A stretch of DNA of 64,000 nt from Marchantia polymorpha subsp. ruderalis. Taxonomy: Eukaryota > Streptophyta > Marchantiopsida > Marchantiales > Marchantiaceae. The position numbers were made by a program, and so were the translations under genes. This document shows, one piece after another, positions 26,454 through 35,815 of the stretch. The notes under the pieces are model-generated. The model saw only the letters and a program-made list of their open reading frames with translations. It did not search any database and was not told the DNA's origin. The stretch covers positions 16,470,001-16,534,000 of the forward strand of contig AP031354.1 of NCBI GenBank assembly GCA_037833965.1, in the 5' to 3' direction. Position 1 is the stretch's first letter. Each line of letters opens with the position of its first letter.

Positions 26454-28721
26454 ACTCTCACAGCAGGAGACTCCAATCCAATCACAGGGCTTGGCTTCTC
26501 TTGCTGTCTTCTACATGTAAAGATATTGTTTCTTATTTGTAAATTTGAGCAACATGATTCGTCTGATATCAATTCGAGGTCTGTCTGCAATTCAGATGTA
26601 GATTCTCCCTGTCGTTGTAAACTAATCCGTCTTTGCTGTAGGTTCTTCATGAGTCGTGATTTTGTCTGTGCCTCGTCACACTCTTCCTGTCGATGAGACA
26701 AATGAGTGCAGATATATCTGATCCACATGGATATGGTCTTTCTTCTATGAGATTCGGTCTGTTATGTTTGCTACACACCGTAGGTGTATTTTCCGCATGT
26801 CATCTTGTAAATCGGTGCTCACATCAGATGTAGAATTGGTCCTCTGTAATATTTGCTGTCACTAAGTTCCCAGAGTACATTCAGGGAAAACTTGATGAAC
26901 CTTCTTGAAGCTGCCCAGTCTAATACACACGATTCGAACTGAGCGGATCCCGTGATTCTATCCAGGTCTTCACCTGACTCGGCCTTTAATTTCAATATTT
27001 ACGCGCTTGTTGGAAACTGCTCTATTTTCCGTAAAGTCCACAGGTCAGCTTGGACTTCCACGTTCATACAAACACTGCCATCTTCAGAGCCTATTCTTGA
27101 GAAGTTAATCTTGTGAAAAGTCAGTCACTTTTTTGAGCTAGATGTCTCCTGACTGGGTCAAGAGGTTATGTTATCTCAGTGAGGTGCAATCCGTTCGAAA
27201 AGAAAATTGCGTCATCAAGGAACTAAACTAAAGGTGAAGTAAACAGTACATCGTCACAGTATCGATCATCGATCACGACCAGTGTCGGCTCCAAAGTTTA
27301 CTTCCGGCCTTGGACTTATATGTGTGCGCCATTTTCGTTGCATGATGATCGTTCTCAAAAATCATAACATTTCGAGGCGTCACCGTTCCACGTGGAGCCG
27401 ATGGCGCATCATCGATGTAATAGCTATCCTTACAGGAACTGACAAGAAGGTGGACCTTTGGGCAACTTGGTCTTTCTTTGTACCACATGTATGCCTCGAC
27501 CCCATATACTCTTAAAGGAGAACCGTGAGTTTTTTCTAGTTGCTGTAAATCTATCCTCCGTCCTCGTTTTTGGTGTCAACTAGCACTGCTGTGGGAACTG
27601 TTTGTAAATGCACGCGATGTACAGAGGATACTCCCGTACCAAGTGCCTAAAAATTCGGCGATCGCAAGCTTTCTCACTTGCACAAATTGAAACATCACGA
27701 AATCCTTTTGACTGAAACTCTTGTCAGAGTCTCAGCCTGATTTGCTCGTTGACTCTGGAGTTAGTTCTATTCGAGTATAGTCACTACTGTTGGCTCTCGC
27801 GTGTGAGATGCATCAGTAGTGACCATGCGTGATGACAATACAAAGGCCGATTGTGAAAAGTGAAAGTCAACGTCATGAAGTAAGGAGATAACTGTGTGTA
27901 GAAGCATGTCTTTAGATACTGAGCAGCCAACCCCTTAGTGATGGTGATAACAGAAGTCTCTGAACTGATGAGCTGATGATTCAAATGTTCCGTTTTCACA
28001 CTTGAATATCACGATTACCATCCCTAAAACATACAAAGGGAGGAGGTCGCGAGAGACCTCCTCCATTAATTTTGATAAGCTGTCAGGACACCTTGCACCA
28101 ATGTGGGCCTTTATTCCAAACTTATTCCGGTAATGAACTACTGAACGCAGCGAGGGGAGAATTGCCCCTCCAATCCTGAAGATGTTTTTCTAGGAAACAA
28201 TGTCTTCAATTGGCGGGCCTCAGTGAGTCTCACCAATCCGAATAAACAGAGCAGATTCTCTTCCAAGAAAGAACTGACTCTGCCATATCTCAGATGCAGA
28301 CCTCTACTCTGTGAGAAACTGTACAACAATGAATAACTTTCACCAACGGACCTCTGCTGCTACAAGAGTGAGTGTTGAAATTTCACAGGTGTACAATTAG
28401 TTTGAGTGGATGATGAAATCCCATCATCTGTTTTTTCCTGACTGTCCAATTTCGATTCAACTTCAGTACACGAGGCCTTTGAAACTGGAGAATTAATCCA
28501 CCCTCATGATTGAGTATGATCCTGTCCAAGTGCACCTGATGTCGTCCTATGCTTCAACATCAAAATGCCTCACCGATCTAGCTACCGCCAAGCCTGCAGG
28601 CTGAGCTGGTCGCAGAGATGCACCAGCTCTTGCAGACTGGAAAGATGTGTGTAGAAAAATGATAGACCTGCAATCTCTATAAGCTCCTCCACCTTCTCCA
28701 AGCTGCAGATGGCTTGATGTT
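26454..28721. other. Intergenic, no gene seen
   Basis: The start probably holds the 3' UTR of the lumen-protein gene, and the end that of the minus-strand gene at 28722-29510. In between, short ORFs on both strands (for example 27273-27488 and 28138-28329) have no recognisable features. Confidence 0.45.
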
Positions 28722-29510
28722 TTACTGGGGTGGGTATGCTCCTTCGTGGGCACCTGAAGGATCACCCTGAATGTTTTGTCCCGGTTGCTTCGTGGGGCTA
28801 ATAGCAGCGTATGCGGCTGGTTCTTGTGCCTGTGCCTGGGATGGAGGTTGATATGCCGCAAATTCTCGTTGCTGCTGGTACATTGGAGGGTATGCTTGAG
28901 AGGATTGTTGTTGCTGGTACACTGGAGGGTAACCAGTTGCTTGAGAAGGTTGTTGGTTCTGCTGCTGCACTGGAGGGTATCCTGTGGCTTGAGAAGGTGG
29001 TGGTTGTTGCTGCTGCTGCTGCACTGGAGGGTATCCCATTGCTGGAGAGGGCTCGTACTGCGGCTTGTTCTCGTAATGTAGTTGGATCGGAGGATGAGGC
29101 GGAGCAGGCATTGCCAGAACAACAGGATTTATCGATGGAAGTGTTGTTGTGGTGTTGACGATGATAGCACCCTTCGAATCACAGCAGCACCCGTAGACGC
29201 AGCAATACGTGCCGGCCACAATCCCGAAGATGATCAGATCCACCCCAAGTATTATGAAGAAGCCAATTGCACCCATAAGGCCCAGAATGAGAGCAACAAC
29301 GGCAACGACCGCCATAACGATGAACGAAACGCCATACGCAATTTTGCAGCACGGCTGCCCCACGCAGCACCCGGCAGCATCTGATGGAGCCGCCGCCATA
29401 ACTACTTGTGCTACTGGGGTCGGTGCAGCCGGTGGAGTTTGCTGAACAACAACCGGTGCAGGTGCAGGTGCTTCGTAAGAAAGGTGTACATGATGGCCCT
29501 GAGCACCCAT
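28722..29510 (-). CDS. Cys-rich two-segment membrane protein with Gln/YPP-repeat tail
   Basis: A single-exon 262-aa frame starts MGAQGHHVHLSYEAPAPAP. The N-terminal 45 residues are Pro/Val/Ala-rich. Cysteines at about 48-49 and 54-55 precede two adjacent hydrophobic segments (about 58-79 and 83-104), which are followed by another cluster at 103-104 and 108-110. This looks like a membrane hairpin with palmitoylatable borders. The C-terminal half is built of GYPPVQQQ-type repeats (about 159-215), then a Gln/Ala-rich tail. YPP repeats are seen in tails of diverse membrane-binding proteins and are poor evidence of function. The amino-acid patterning is consistent throughout, so I believe the gene is real, but I cannot assign a role. 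Confidence 0.72.
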   Translation of the reverse strand: MGAQGHHVHLSYEAPAPAPVVVQQTPPAAPTPVAQVVMAAAPSDAAGCCVGQPCCKIAYGVSFIVMAVVAVVALILGLMGAIGFFIILGVDLIIFGIVAGTYCCVYGCCCDSKGAIIVNTTTTLPSINPVVLAMPAPPHPPIQLHYENKPQYEPSPAMGYPPVQQQQQQPPPSQATGYPPVQQQNQQPSQATGYPPVYQQQQSSQAYPPMYQQQREFAAYQPPSQAQAQEPAAYAAISPTKQPGQNIQGDPSGAHEGAYPPQ

Positions 29511-31295
29511 TTTTTAGGAATAGTCGAATCCTACCACGAGCAGAAGAGCTAGCAACTTGAAATCTCCTCCGTGGACACTCTTTCTGACGCAATCCGTGGT
29601 GCTGCACAAGGGCACCAGATTGCATCAGACTGATTGAGCCTCAGCTTTTCAAGCATGGTTTTGTTCCTTCATGAATGGAACTTGCACCTGCCTTCAGATC
29701 CTGCGGTCAAATGACTGTGAGAAAAGTCAGCTGGGCTCTGGGAGCAGTGTTTTTCCAGACGAGGGAGTTCAACTCCAAGAGTGAACTCACTATTGTGCCA
29801 GCGCAGAGCACACTCAACGCACATGTTGAATTCTCGTCGGATTAGAGGGCATACAGTTTTGGCTACTGCTACGTTTTGAGTCTGAAAGAATCCAATGCCC
29901 AACTGCGTCCAAGAGATCTGTGGATGTCTGCAGTCTTCTGATCGACATCAATCAAGATGAGGACTCTCAATCGTTTTCGTAACCTTCAGAACAGTCCATC
30001 GTTCGGAGCAAAATTCTTGAGGTCTCCACAAGATCAAATTCTCGCAATGTTATTTACTTCCAACACAACACCATATAATCTTGTGAGACCTGGATAGACC
30101 TGTCGGTCGATCTGGGCTTGTTGTTCGTATGTGTACTTCGTCTGAATAAGGGCTGAGTGTTAGGGTGCACTATTTTGGTTGGTTTTAATCAAAAAGAACA
30201 GTGATGGGAACTATCAAGGGTTCTTTGAATGTTCACAGTCACTGGAAAAGTGTTCTTCATTTACGTCTTCTTTATGTTCTCAAAAGCTCGCATGGATTTC
30301 GTATCCACCGAAGCTGTCACACAGCATTAAAGAGGCTCTGCTTAGAGGGAGGTCACTATCCTTGGGTTCTCATTCTTTTTCTCTATCTCTGGTTTGAGCT
30401 AAGAACACAGCGCAATTAATGATTTTCAGGGACCCTCAGGGGTGTGGACTTGTAACGGATTCTTTTGCGCAAGCTCTTGTGACAAAAATTGATCATTTTA
30501 AAAACATCATCTTTCAGGGAAATATTATAGTGGTTTGTATTACATGAAGTTCACGTGATTATTTTACGTAGAATGTATATCATACAGTGATCTGCATGTG
30601 CTGGATGATTCGGTGTGAAATACATGTCATCGATAGTGGGCCCTCGTGATCTCACAGCGAGACATTGACATTTTAGTTCAATTGAATATAATCAATTCAC
30701 TTTTTATTATTCACACATTGATATCACTGATTCGCGCATGCTGTCAAAGGTAGTCTATACTGTTTCTTTTGCTGGTGGATCATACTCGTATATACAGACG
30801 ATTGTTTTGATGAGAGGCAAGTAAATGAGGAATGCGGATGGATATTGACATGAAAGGTGGACATCCTTCATTTCCTATTCATTTAGGGGAGGTCATAGAC
30901 CTACATTGTGCTTAGAGCTTAAAACTCATGTGTTTCAAGAAGAAACTTGTACTCATTCAAAAATGTATAATGAGAATCTTCCCAGGGCATATATGATTAT
31001 ATGATTTCACCGTATTTCTCTAAACATTCGCAGCAGATGGTCATTAGCTACCAGACGTTGCTTTCCCTTATATGAAAAGCTTGGACTGATCACTAAAACT
31101 CATGTATGTGAATATTCACGTACACAATGAGTATCCCACTCTCGCTGACGCCCAATTTCCCTGTCAGGATTGCCCCCTCGTTTAACAAAATATTTCCTGT
31201 ATTATTTCCTGTATTATGCATTTGACAAAGTTCTATTGCAATAGGCCTACATTAAAATTAGGCCTTAAAAAAATTAACATTAAATAGGCCTAAAT
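29511..31295. other. Promoter-side and intergenic DNA before the LINE
   Basis: Upstream region of the minus-strand gene at 28722-29510, then AT-rich DNA. Small ORFs (29669-29902, 30179-30397) show no family features. A short ATTATTTCCTGT duplication lies near 31190-31213, close to the LINE start. Confidence 0.45.
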
Positions 31296-31712
31296 TACAA
31301 CGGCCTGGTGCACATACCTGCAAATTTACAGCCCCAACGGAGCTGCTGTCAAGAAGTTGTCATTTCGAAACTTTGAGTTTAGGGATTTGAGCATGAATCT
31401 TGCGGGGGCTATATCTTCTTGCTAGAGTGTCAACAGGAGCTGAGATTTGGTGGGCTTGTTCACAACGGTTGGGCGCACATACCTGCAAATTTACAGCCCC
31501 AACGGAGCTGATGTCAAGAAGTTGTCATTTCGAAACTTTGAGTTTAGGGATTTGAGCATGAATCTTGCGGGGGCCATATCTTCTTGCTGGAGTGTCAACA
31601 GGAGCTGAGATTTGATGGGCTTGTTCACAACGGACGGACGCACATACCTGCAAATTTTCAGCCCCAACGGAGCTGCTTTCAAGAAGTTGTCATTTCAAAA
31701 CTTTGAGCTTGT
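31296..31712 (+). repeat. 165-bp tandem monomers in the LINE 5' UTR
   Basis: The block CACATACCTGCAAATTT recurs at 31311, 31476 and 31641, an exact spacing of 165 bp. The first two units are near-identical over their length; the third breaks off around 31712, just before ORF1. By analogy with rodent L1 monomers they may act as a promoter; that role is inferred. Confidence 0.9.
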
Positions 31713-31736
31713 GTAACATCTTGCAAAGTTGGGTTC

Positions 31737-32474
31737 ATGATGGATTCTGAAAACAAACTTCTCAATCTTGTGCAATCGGTTTTGGAGGAATTGAAAGTGC
31801 TACGCCAAGAATTCAAGGCACAAAATTTTGCCTTGGCTGCTGCAAAGAATGAAATCAGGGAGTTGAAGATTTCTCACAAAAGTTTTGAGAAGATCATGCT
31901 CCAAATCTCTGGATCTGTTGAGGACATTCAAGACAAGGTTGGTTCTCAAGCTTCTACTGTTACTACTCCTGCTTTGCATGAAGTGGTTGAAACTCTAGAG
32001 TTGAAAATGAAGTCCTATGCTGAAGCTACCAAGTCTGCTCATATCTCTTTCTGTCAAGAGCAAGAGATTGAAAAGGCTAATCAATTTGCTCGTATGAAGA
32101 ATGTAAGGATTTCGGGTCTACCTGAATCTGAGAAGGAAGAGGTGAAGAGTGTGGTCACCAAGTTTTTGACTGAAACACTTGATGTTCCTAATCCGGATTT
32201 GGCTCATGCTTATCGTATTGGCAACAAAGGCACACAACCTCGTGCCATTATTGTCAAGTTTGTAGATCAAGCTCAACGTGATATGACTTTAGCTAACAAG
32301 GCCATTCTCAAGGAACGGAGGATTTGGTTAGATCCAGATCTTACACCTCTTCAAGTTGAAGCAAGGAGGAAGGAGCTTGCAAAAGTCAAAGAAGCTCAAG
32401 ATGCAGGTTTTGTTGCTTATCTACGTGATAGTCAAGCTATTATCACCAAGAGAAGGAGACAATCATCAACCTAG
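31737..32474 (+). CDS. LINE ORF1 protein (L1 ORF1p type, nucleic-acid chaperone)
   Basis: A 245-aa protein. Residues about 5-75 form a heptad-rich helix (LLNLVQSVLEELKVLRQEF onward), a likely coiled coil for trimerisation. Residues about 118-185 carry ARMKNVRISGLPESEKEEV, followed by LAHAYRIG and QPRAIIVKF. These are the hallmarks of the Transposase_22 RNA-recognition fold of L1 ORF1p. The C-terminal part (DLTPLQVEARRKELAKVK) fits the L1 ORF1 C-terminal domain. No zinc knuckle is present, unlike the usual angiosperm L1 ORF1. It should bind the LINE RNA and help assemble the RNP. The start ATG is 12 codons into the frame that ends at 32474. Confidence 0.88.
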   Translation: MMDSENKLLNLVQSVLEELKVLRQEFKAQNFALAAAKNEIRELKISHKSFEKIMLQISGSVEDIQDKVGSQASTVTTPALHEVVETLELKMKSYAEATKSAHISFCQEQEIEKANQFARMKNVRISGLPESEKEEVKSVVTKFLTETLDVPNPDLAHAYRIGNKGTQPRAIIVKFVDQAQRDMTLANKAILKERRIWLDPDLTPLQVEARRKELAKVKEAQDAGFVAYLRDSQAIITKRRRQSST

Positions 32475-32486
32475 CAATCCAAGAGA

Positions 32487-35400
32487 TTGAGGGTGTTGAT
32501 GTGGAACATAAGAGGCCTATCTACAACTAAGTATGTGAATGCACATCCGATTTGGAAGATGGCGGACATCCTCAACATTGTTGAGACTTGGGAGCATGAA
32601 AGTAATGTTATTGGAGAGATACAAGGGTTTACTCTGGTGGGATCTACTTGGAACCATAGAAATCGACGAGCAGGAAGAGGCTTTGGAGGCATTGCTACTT
32701 TCATCAGATCTGAACTTCTTCCTATGATACATTTGGAAAGCCAAGATATTGGGAAACAATATCATTGGCTTCGTCTTGGATTGATTGGAGGATCTTACAG
32801 TTATTTGGCAGTTTGCTACTTTGCACCATTATCCATGCAGATCTACTCCACAAGCACTTGCAATCGAAGTCAACCATTCCATCGGCTCATAGGAGATGTT
32901 CTCAAATATCAAGACAAAGGTGAAGTTTTTCTTGTTGGAGACTTCAATGCCCGCATAAGTTCCGCTCAATTTACACAATTTGATAGTTCCTTGTCTTCTC
33001 ACTCTTTTGAAGAAAGTAGAGATAGTTTGTGGTCTAGAGTCTCTTGTGATCCTTGTACAAATGATTTGACTGAGCATTTCTTGACTTTTGGAGCCACTTG
33101 TAATCTGAAAGTTCTCAATGGTGTTTCTTTCTTTCCCAACTCTCACTCCAATACATGTTTTTCCTCTACTGGTGTTAGCACTATAGATTATCTTTTGTCC
33201 TCTGCCACTAATAGTTCATTTATCTCAGCGTTTGATATTCTAGAGCCTCAACCAGAATCAGATCATACACCTCTTTTATTTACTCTTTTGTTGTCAACGT
33301 CAATCCCTCTCCCTACATGTCACTATGTTTCTACTTCCCCCAAGTTTTGTTTAGATGCTAGTAAGAAGCAACTTTATAGTGAACATTTCCAAGATCTCTT
33401 GACTTGTACTACTTGGAGCCTTGATCCACATACATCTAGTTTGCAACTAACTGAGTTGCTCCAAAACTCTGCTTCTAAGTTCTTTTTGAGACATAAGACC
33501 AGGAGAGCTAGAGGTCTTCCTTGCAATGGATGGTTTGACTTTGATTGCAAGCAAGCGAGGGCGAGATCACTTGATAAATCCTTGGATCTTCACAATCGGT
33601 TGATTATGACAAGACTTTACAAAGACTTGGTGAAGTCCAAGAAAAGAGCATTTTTGAGGCAGAAGCAAGAGTGCTTGACAAAGGAGCTCTTGGAGAATCC
33701 CAAATCCTTTTGGAGGCGGTTGGCAATACGATCTTCTAAACCTACTCTTGATCCCAAGTCTTTGATTTCTTTTGCTGAAAAGCTTTATTTCTTTCTCAAT
33801 GTTGCATCTATGCCACATTGTGAAGGAAATCCAGGCTTATTTTCAGAAGTTGAAGTGATGACTCAACTCAGACAATTGGCAAATGGTAAATGTGAGGATT
33901 TGGATGGGCTTTACATTGAACTTCTCAAGTGGAGAGGAGATGCTATTGGACCTATACTCACGAAAGTGTTAGAGGATGCTGCTATTCATGGCTTTCCTTC
34001 ATCTTGGTCTCTACGGAAGATTGTTCCTATTCACAAATCTGGGAGCAAGGCCTTGGTGACAAACTATCGCACTATCATGGTGGGTAGTATTTTTGCCAAG
34101 TTATTTGGCAAATTGATGGAGTCAAAGTTGAGCACATGGGCTGAATCTTGTCAGAAGAGAGCGCGGTTCCAAGCTGGTTTTCGTCCTACATTCAACACTA
34201 TAGACCATATTTTGGTTTTACGTGTTCTATGGGAGAAATCCAAGGGTAATGGAAAAGCTTTGTTTTGTGCCTTCATTGATTTCAAGAAAGCTTTTGACAC
34301 AGTACCTCGTGAGCTTTTATGGCAAAGATTGCAAGCCATTGGAGTACCATCAGATCTCTTGGCAGCGGTGGCTGCATTATACCACTCAGTTCGGGCCAAG
34401 ATCAACACTTCTCAAACCGAAGAGATTATCAGCACCATTGGAGTCATTCAAGGTTGTCCTCTCTCTCCCACTCTCTTTGGAGTTTTCATAGATGATATAG
34501 AAAGGTGGTTGGAGGATTGTGATAGCGAAGGTGTTAAACTTGGAGGCTTTGTCATCAAAGCTCTTTTGTATGCAGATGATGTCATATTACTAGCACGTGA
34601 TGCCACTAGTTTACAGAAACACCTCGACACTTTGGCTAGCTTTTGTACTCAAAATCAGATGGAAGTCAATTTGGAGAAGTCCAAAGTCATTCTTGTGGGC
34701 ACTAGATCCAAGCTCTCTTTCTGTTACAAAGGATTAGAGTTGGAACAAGTGAAAAGTTACAAATATTTGGGCATTGATTTCTCATCTGATTATAGTTGGG
34801 CACTTTGTGTGCAAAAGAGGGTAGAAGCTGGTTTCAAAGCTCTATATTCATTGCTAAATAGATGTAGAGGAGCTCATCTAGTGTCTTGGAGTCTTAGGAA
34901 ATTCTTATTCAGGAGCTTAGTGTTTCCCGTTATCTTATATGGAACACAAGTGTGGGGTCCTGGTTGTAAGAAGACAGGTTGGCAGCGTTTGGAGAGGGTG
35001 CAAAAGATCTTCTTACAAGAAGAATTGGGTGTGAGGACCCAAATTTCTTATGCAATTCTTCTTGCGGAAACAGGTTGTCTACCTCTTGAGGCTGAAGCTC
35101 TCTTTTTGACTATCACTTACGTCAAAAGAGTGAGATCTCTTGATGCTTCTCGACTTCCTCTTGAAGCTCTGCATGCCACACGTCCCAAGGGTTGGTTTGC
35201 AGATGTGGTGACTTGGTCTTTGAGGTGGAATGTGACGGAACTTGATTGGAATTTGCAACCTATTGCCCTACGCGAGCGTATTAGGGAGGAATTTCTCAGC
35301 ATTATGTGGAGCACACGAGGCACCAAGATGCAGTTTTATCAACTTCATGTGAATCCTATGCTTGTTTATTGTGAGCAAGGATACTTACTTGCAGAGATAT

Positions 35401-35699
35401 CTACTTCTTTACGTCATATTATTGCTAGACATAGAACTGGATCTCATAGTCTTGGGATTGAAGAAGGGCGTTGGTTGAACATTGATAGGAGTGAACGTAT
35501 TTGTAGGCTATGTGATGGAAGAAAAGTTGAGGATGAAGAGCATGTATTTCTTACTTGTTCTAGGTATGTAGAGATTCGAGTGGCGCATAAAGTTGATGTC
35601 GAGAATTTCTTTTCTCTGCTTCAACTCGAGCCTTATGATTTAGGTTGTTACATTAGAGATATTATTAGTTACCGTTCTAGTGCTTTGGGCACTAGCTAG
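32487..35699 (+). CDS. LINE ORF2: AP-type endonuclease and reverse transcriptase
   Basis: A 1070-aa intact polyprotein. The N-terminal apurinic-type endonuclease shows WNIRGL (6-11), ETW near residue 33, GDFNAR near 151, and TIDYLL and SDHTPL near 230-260; these are the metal and catalytic blocks. The reverse transcriptase follows, with IVPIHKSGSK, ARFQAGFRP, FIDFKKAFDTVPRELLW, GVIQGCPLSPTLF and the catalytic YADD (residues 695-698). The C-terminus holds a zinc-finger-like ICRLCDGRKVEDEEHVFLTC (zf-RVT type). It should nick target DNA and prime cDNA synthesis. It starts 12 bp after the ORF1 stop, a layout suited to re-initiation. No stop or frameshift interrupts it. Confidence 0.95.
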   Translation: MRVLMWNIRGLSTTKYVNAHPIWKMADILNIVETWEHESNVIGEIQGFTLVGSTWNHRNRRAGRGFGGIATFIRSELLPMIHLESQDIGKQYHWLRLGLIGGSYSYLAVCYFAPLSMQIYSTSTCNRSQPFHRLIGDVLKYQDKGEVFLVGDFNARISSAQFTQFDSSLSSHSFEESRDSLWSRVSCDPCTNDLTEHFLTFGATCNLKVLNGVSFFPNSHSNTCFSSTGVSTIDYLLSSATNSSFISAFDILEPQPESDHTPLLFTLLLSTSIPLPTCHYVSTSPKFCLDASKKQLYSEHFQDLLTCTTWSLDPHTSSLQLTELLQNSASKFFLRHKTRRARGLPCNGWFDFDCKQARARSLDKSLDLHNRLIMTRLYKDLVKSKKRAFLRQKQECLTKELLENPKSFWRRLAIRSSKPTLDPKSLISFAEKLYFFLNVASMPHCEGNPGLFSEVEVMTQLRQLANGKCEDLDGLYIELLKWRGDAIGPILTKVLEDAAIHGFPSSWSLRKIVPIHKSGSKALVTNYRTIMVGSIFAKLFGKLMESKLSTWAESCQKRARFQAGFRPTFNTIDHILVLRVLWEKSKGNGKALFCAFIDFKKAFDTVPRELLWQRLQAIGVPSDLLAAVAALYHSVRAKINTSQTEEIISTIGVIQGCPLSPTLFGVFIDDIERWLEDCDSEGVKLGGFVIKALLYADDVILLARDATSLQKHLDTLASFCTQNQMEVNLEKSKVILVGTRSKLSFCYKGLELEQVKSYKYLGIDFSSDYSWALCVQKRVEAGFKALYSLLNRCRGAHLVSWSLRKFLFRSLVFPVILYGTQVWGPGCKKTGWQRLERVQKIFLQEELGVRTQISYAILLAETGCLPLEAEALFLTITYVKRVRSLDASRLPLEALHATRPKGWFADVVTWSLRWNVTELDWNLQPIALRERIREEFLSIMWSTRGTKMQFYQLHVNPMLVYCEQGYLLAEISTSLRHIIARHRTGSHSLGIEEGRWLNIDRSERICRLCDGRKVEDEEHVFLTCSRYVEIRVAHKVDVENFFSLLQLEPYDLGCYIRDIISYRSSALGTS

Positions 35700-35815
35700 G
35701 GGGTTCTTTTGGTTCTCTCCTAGTTTGGAGTTGAATTGTTTGTATTGTGTTTTTTAGCCTTTTGACACTTTGGGTCCCACGGGCTTGATCTATTTACCAT
35801 TTACCAATATTTATT

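Larger units (their letters stand above)
31296..35815 (+). mobile_element. Near full-length LINE (L1-like non-LTR retrotransposon)
   Basis: From 5' to 3' the element has about 2.5 tandem 165-bp monomers (31296-31712), ORF1 (31737-32474), a 12-bp gap, ORF2 (32487-35699), and a short 3' UTR ending CTATTTACCATTTACC near 35800. Both ORFs are open from end to end, so it is young or still active. The 3' limit is supported by the old relic at 7924-8850, which shares this 3' UTR. I could not identify a TSD, so the outer limits are uncertain by tens of bases. Confidence 0.88.
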
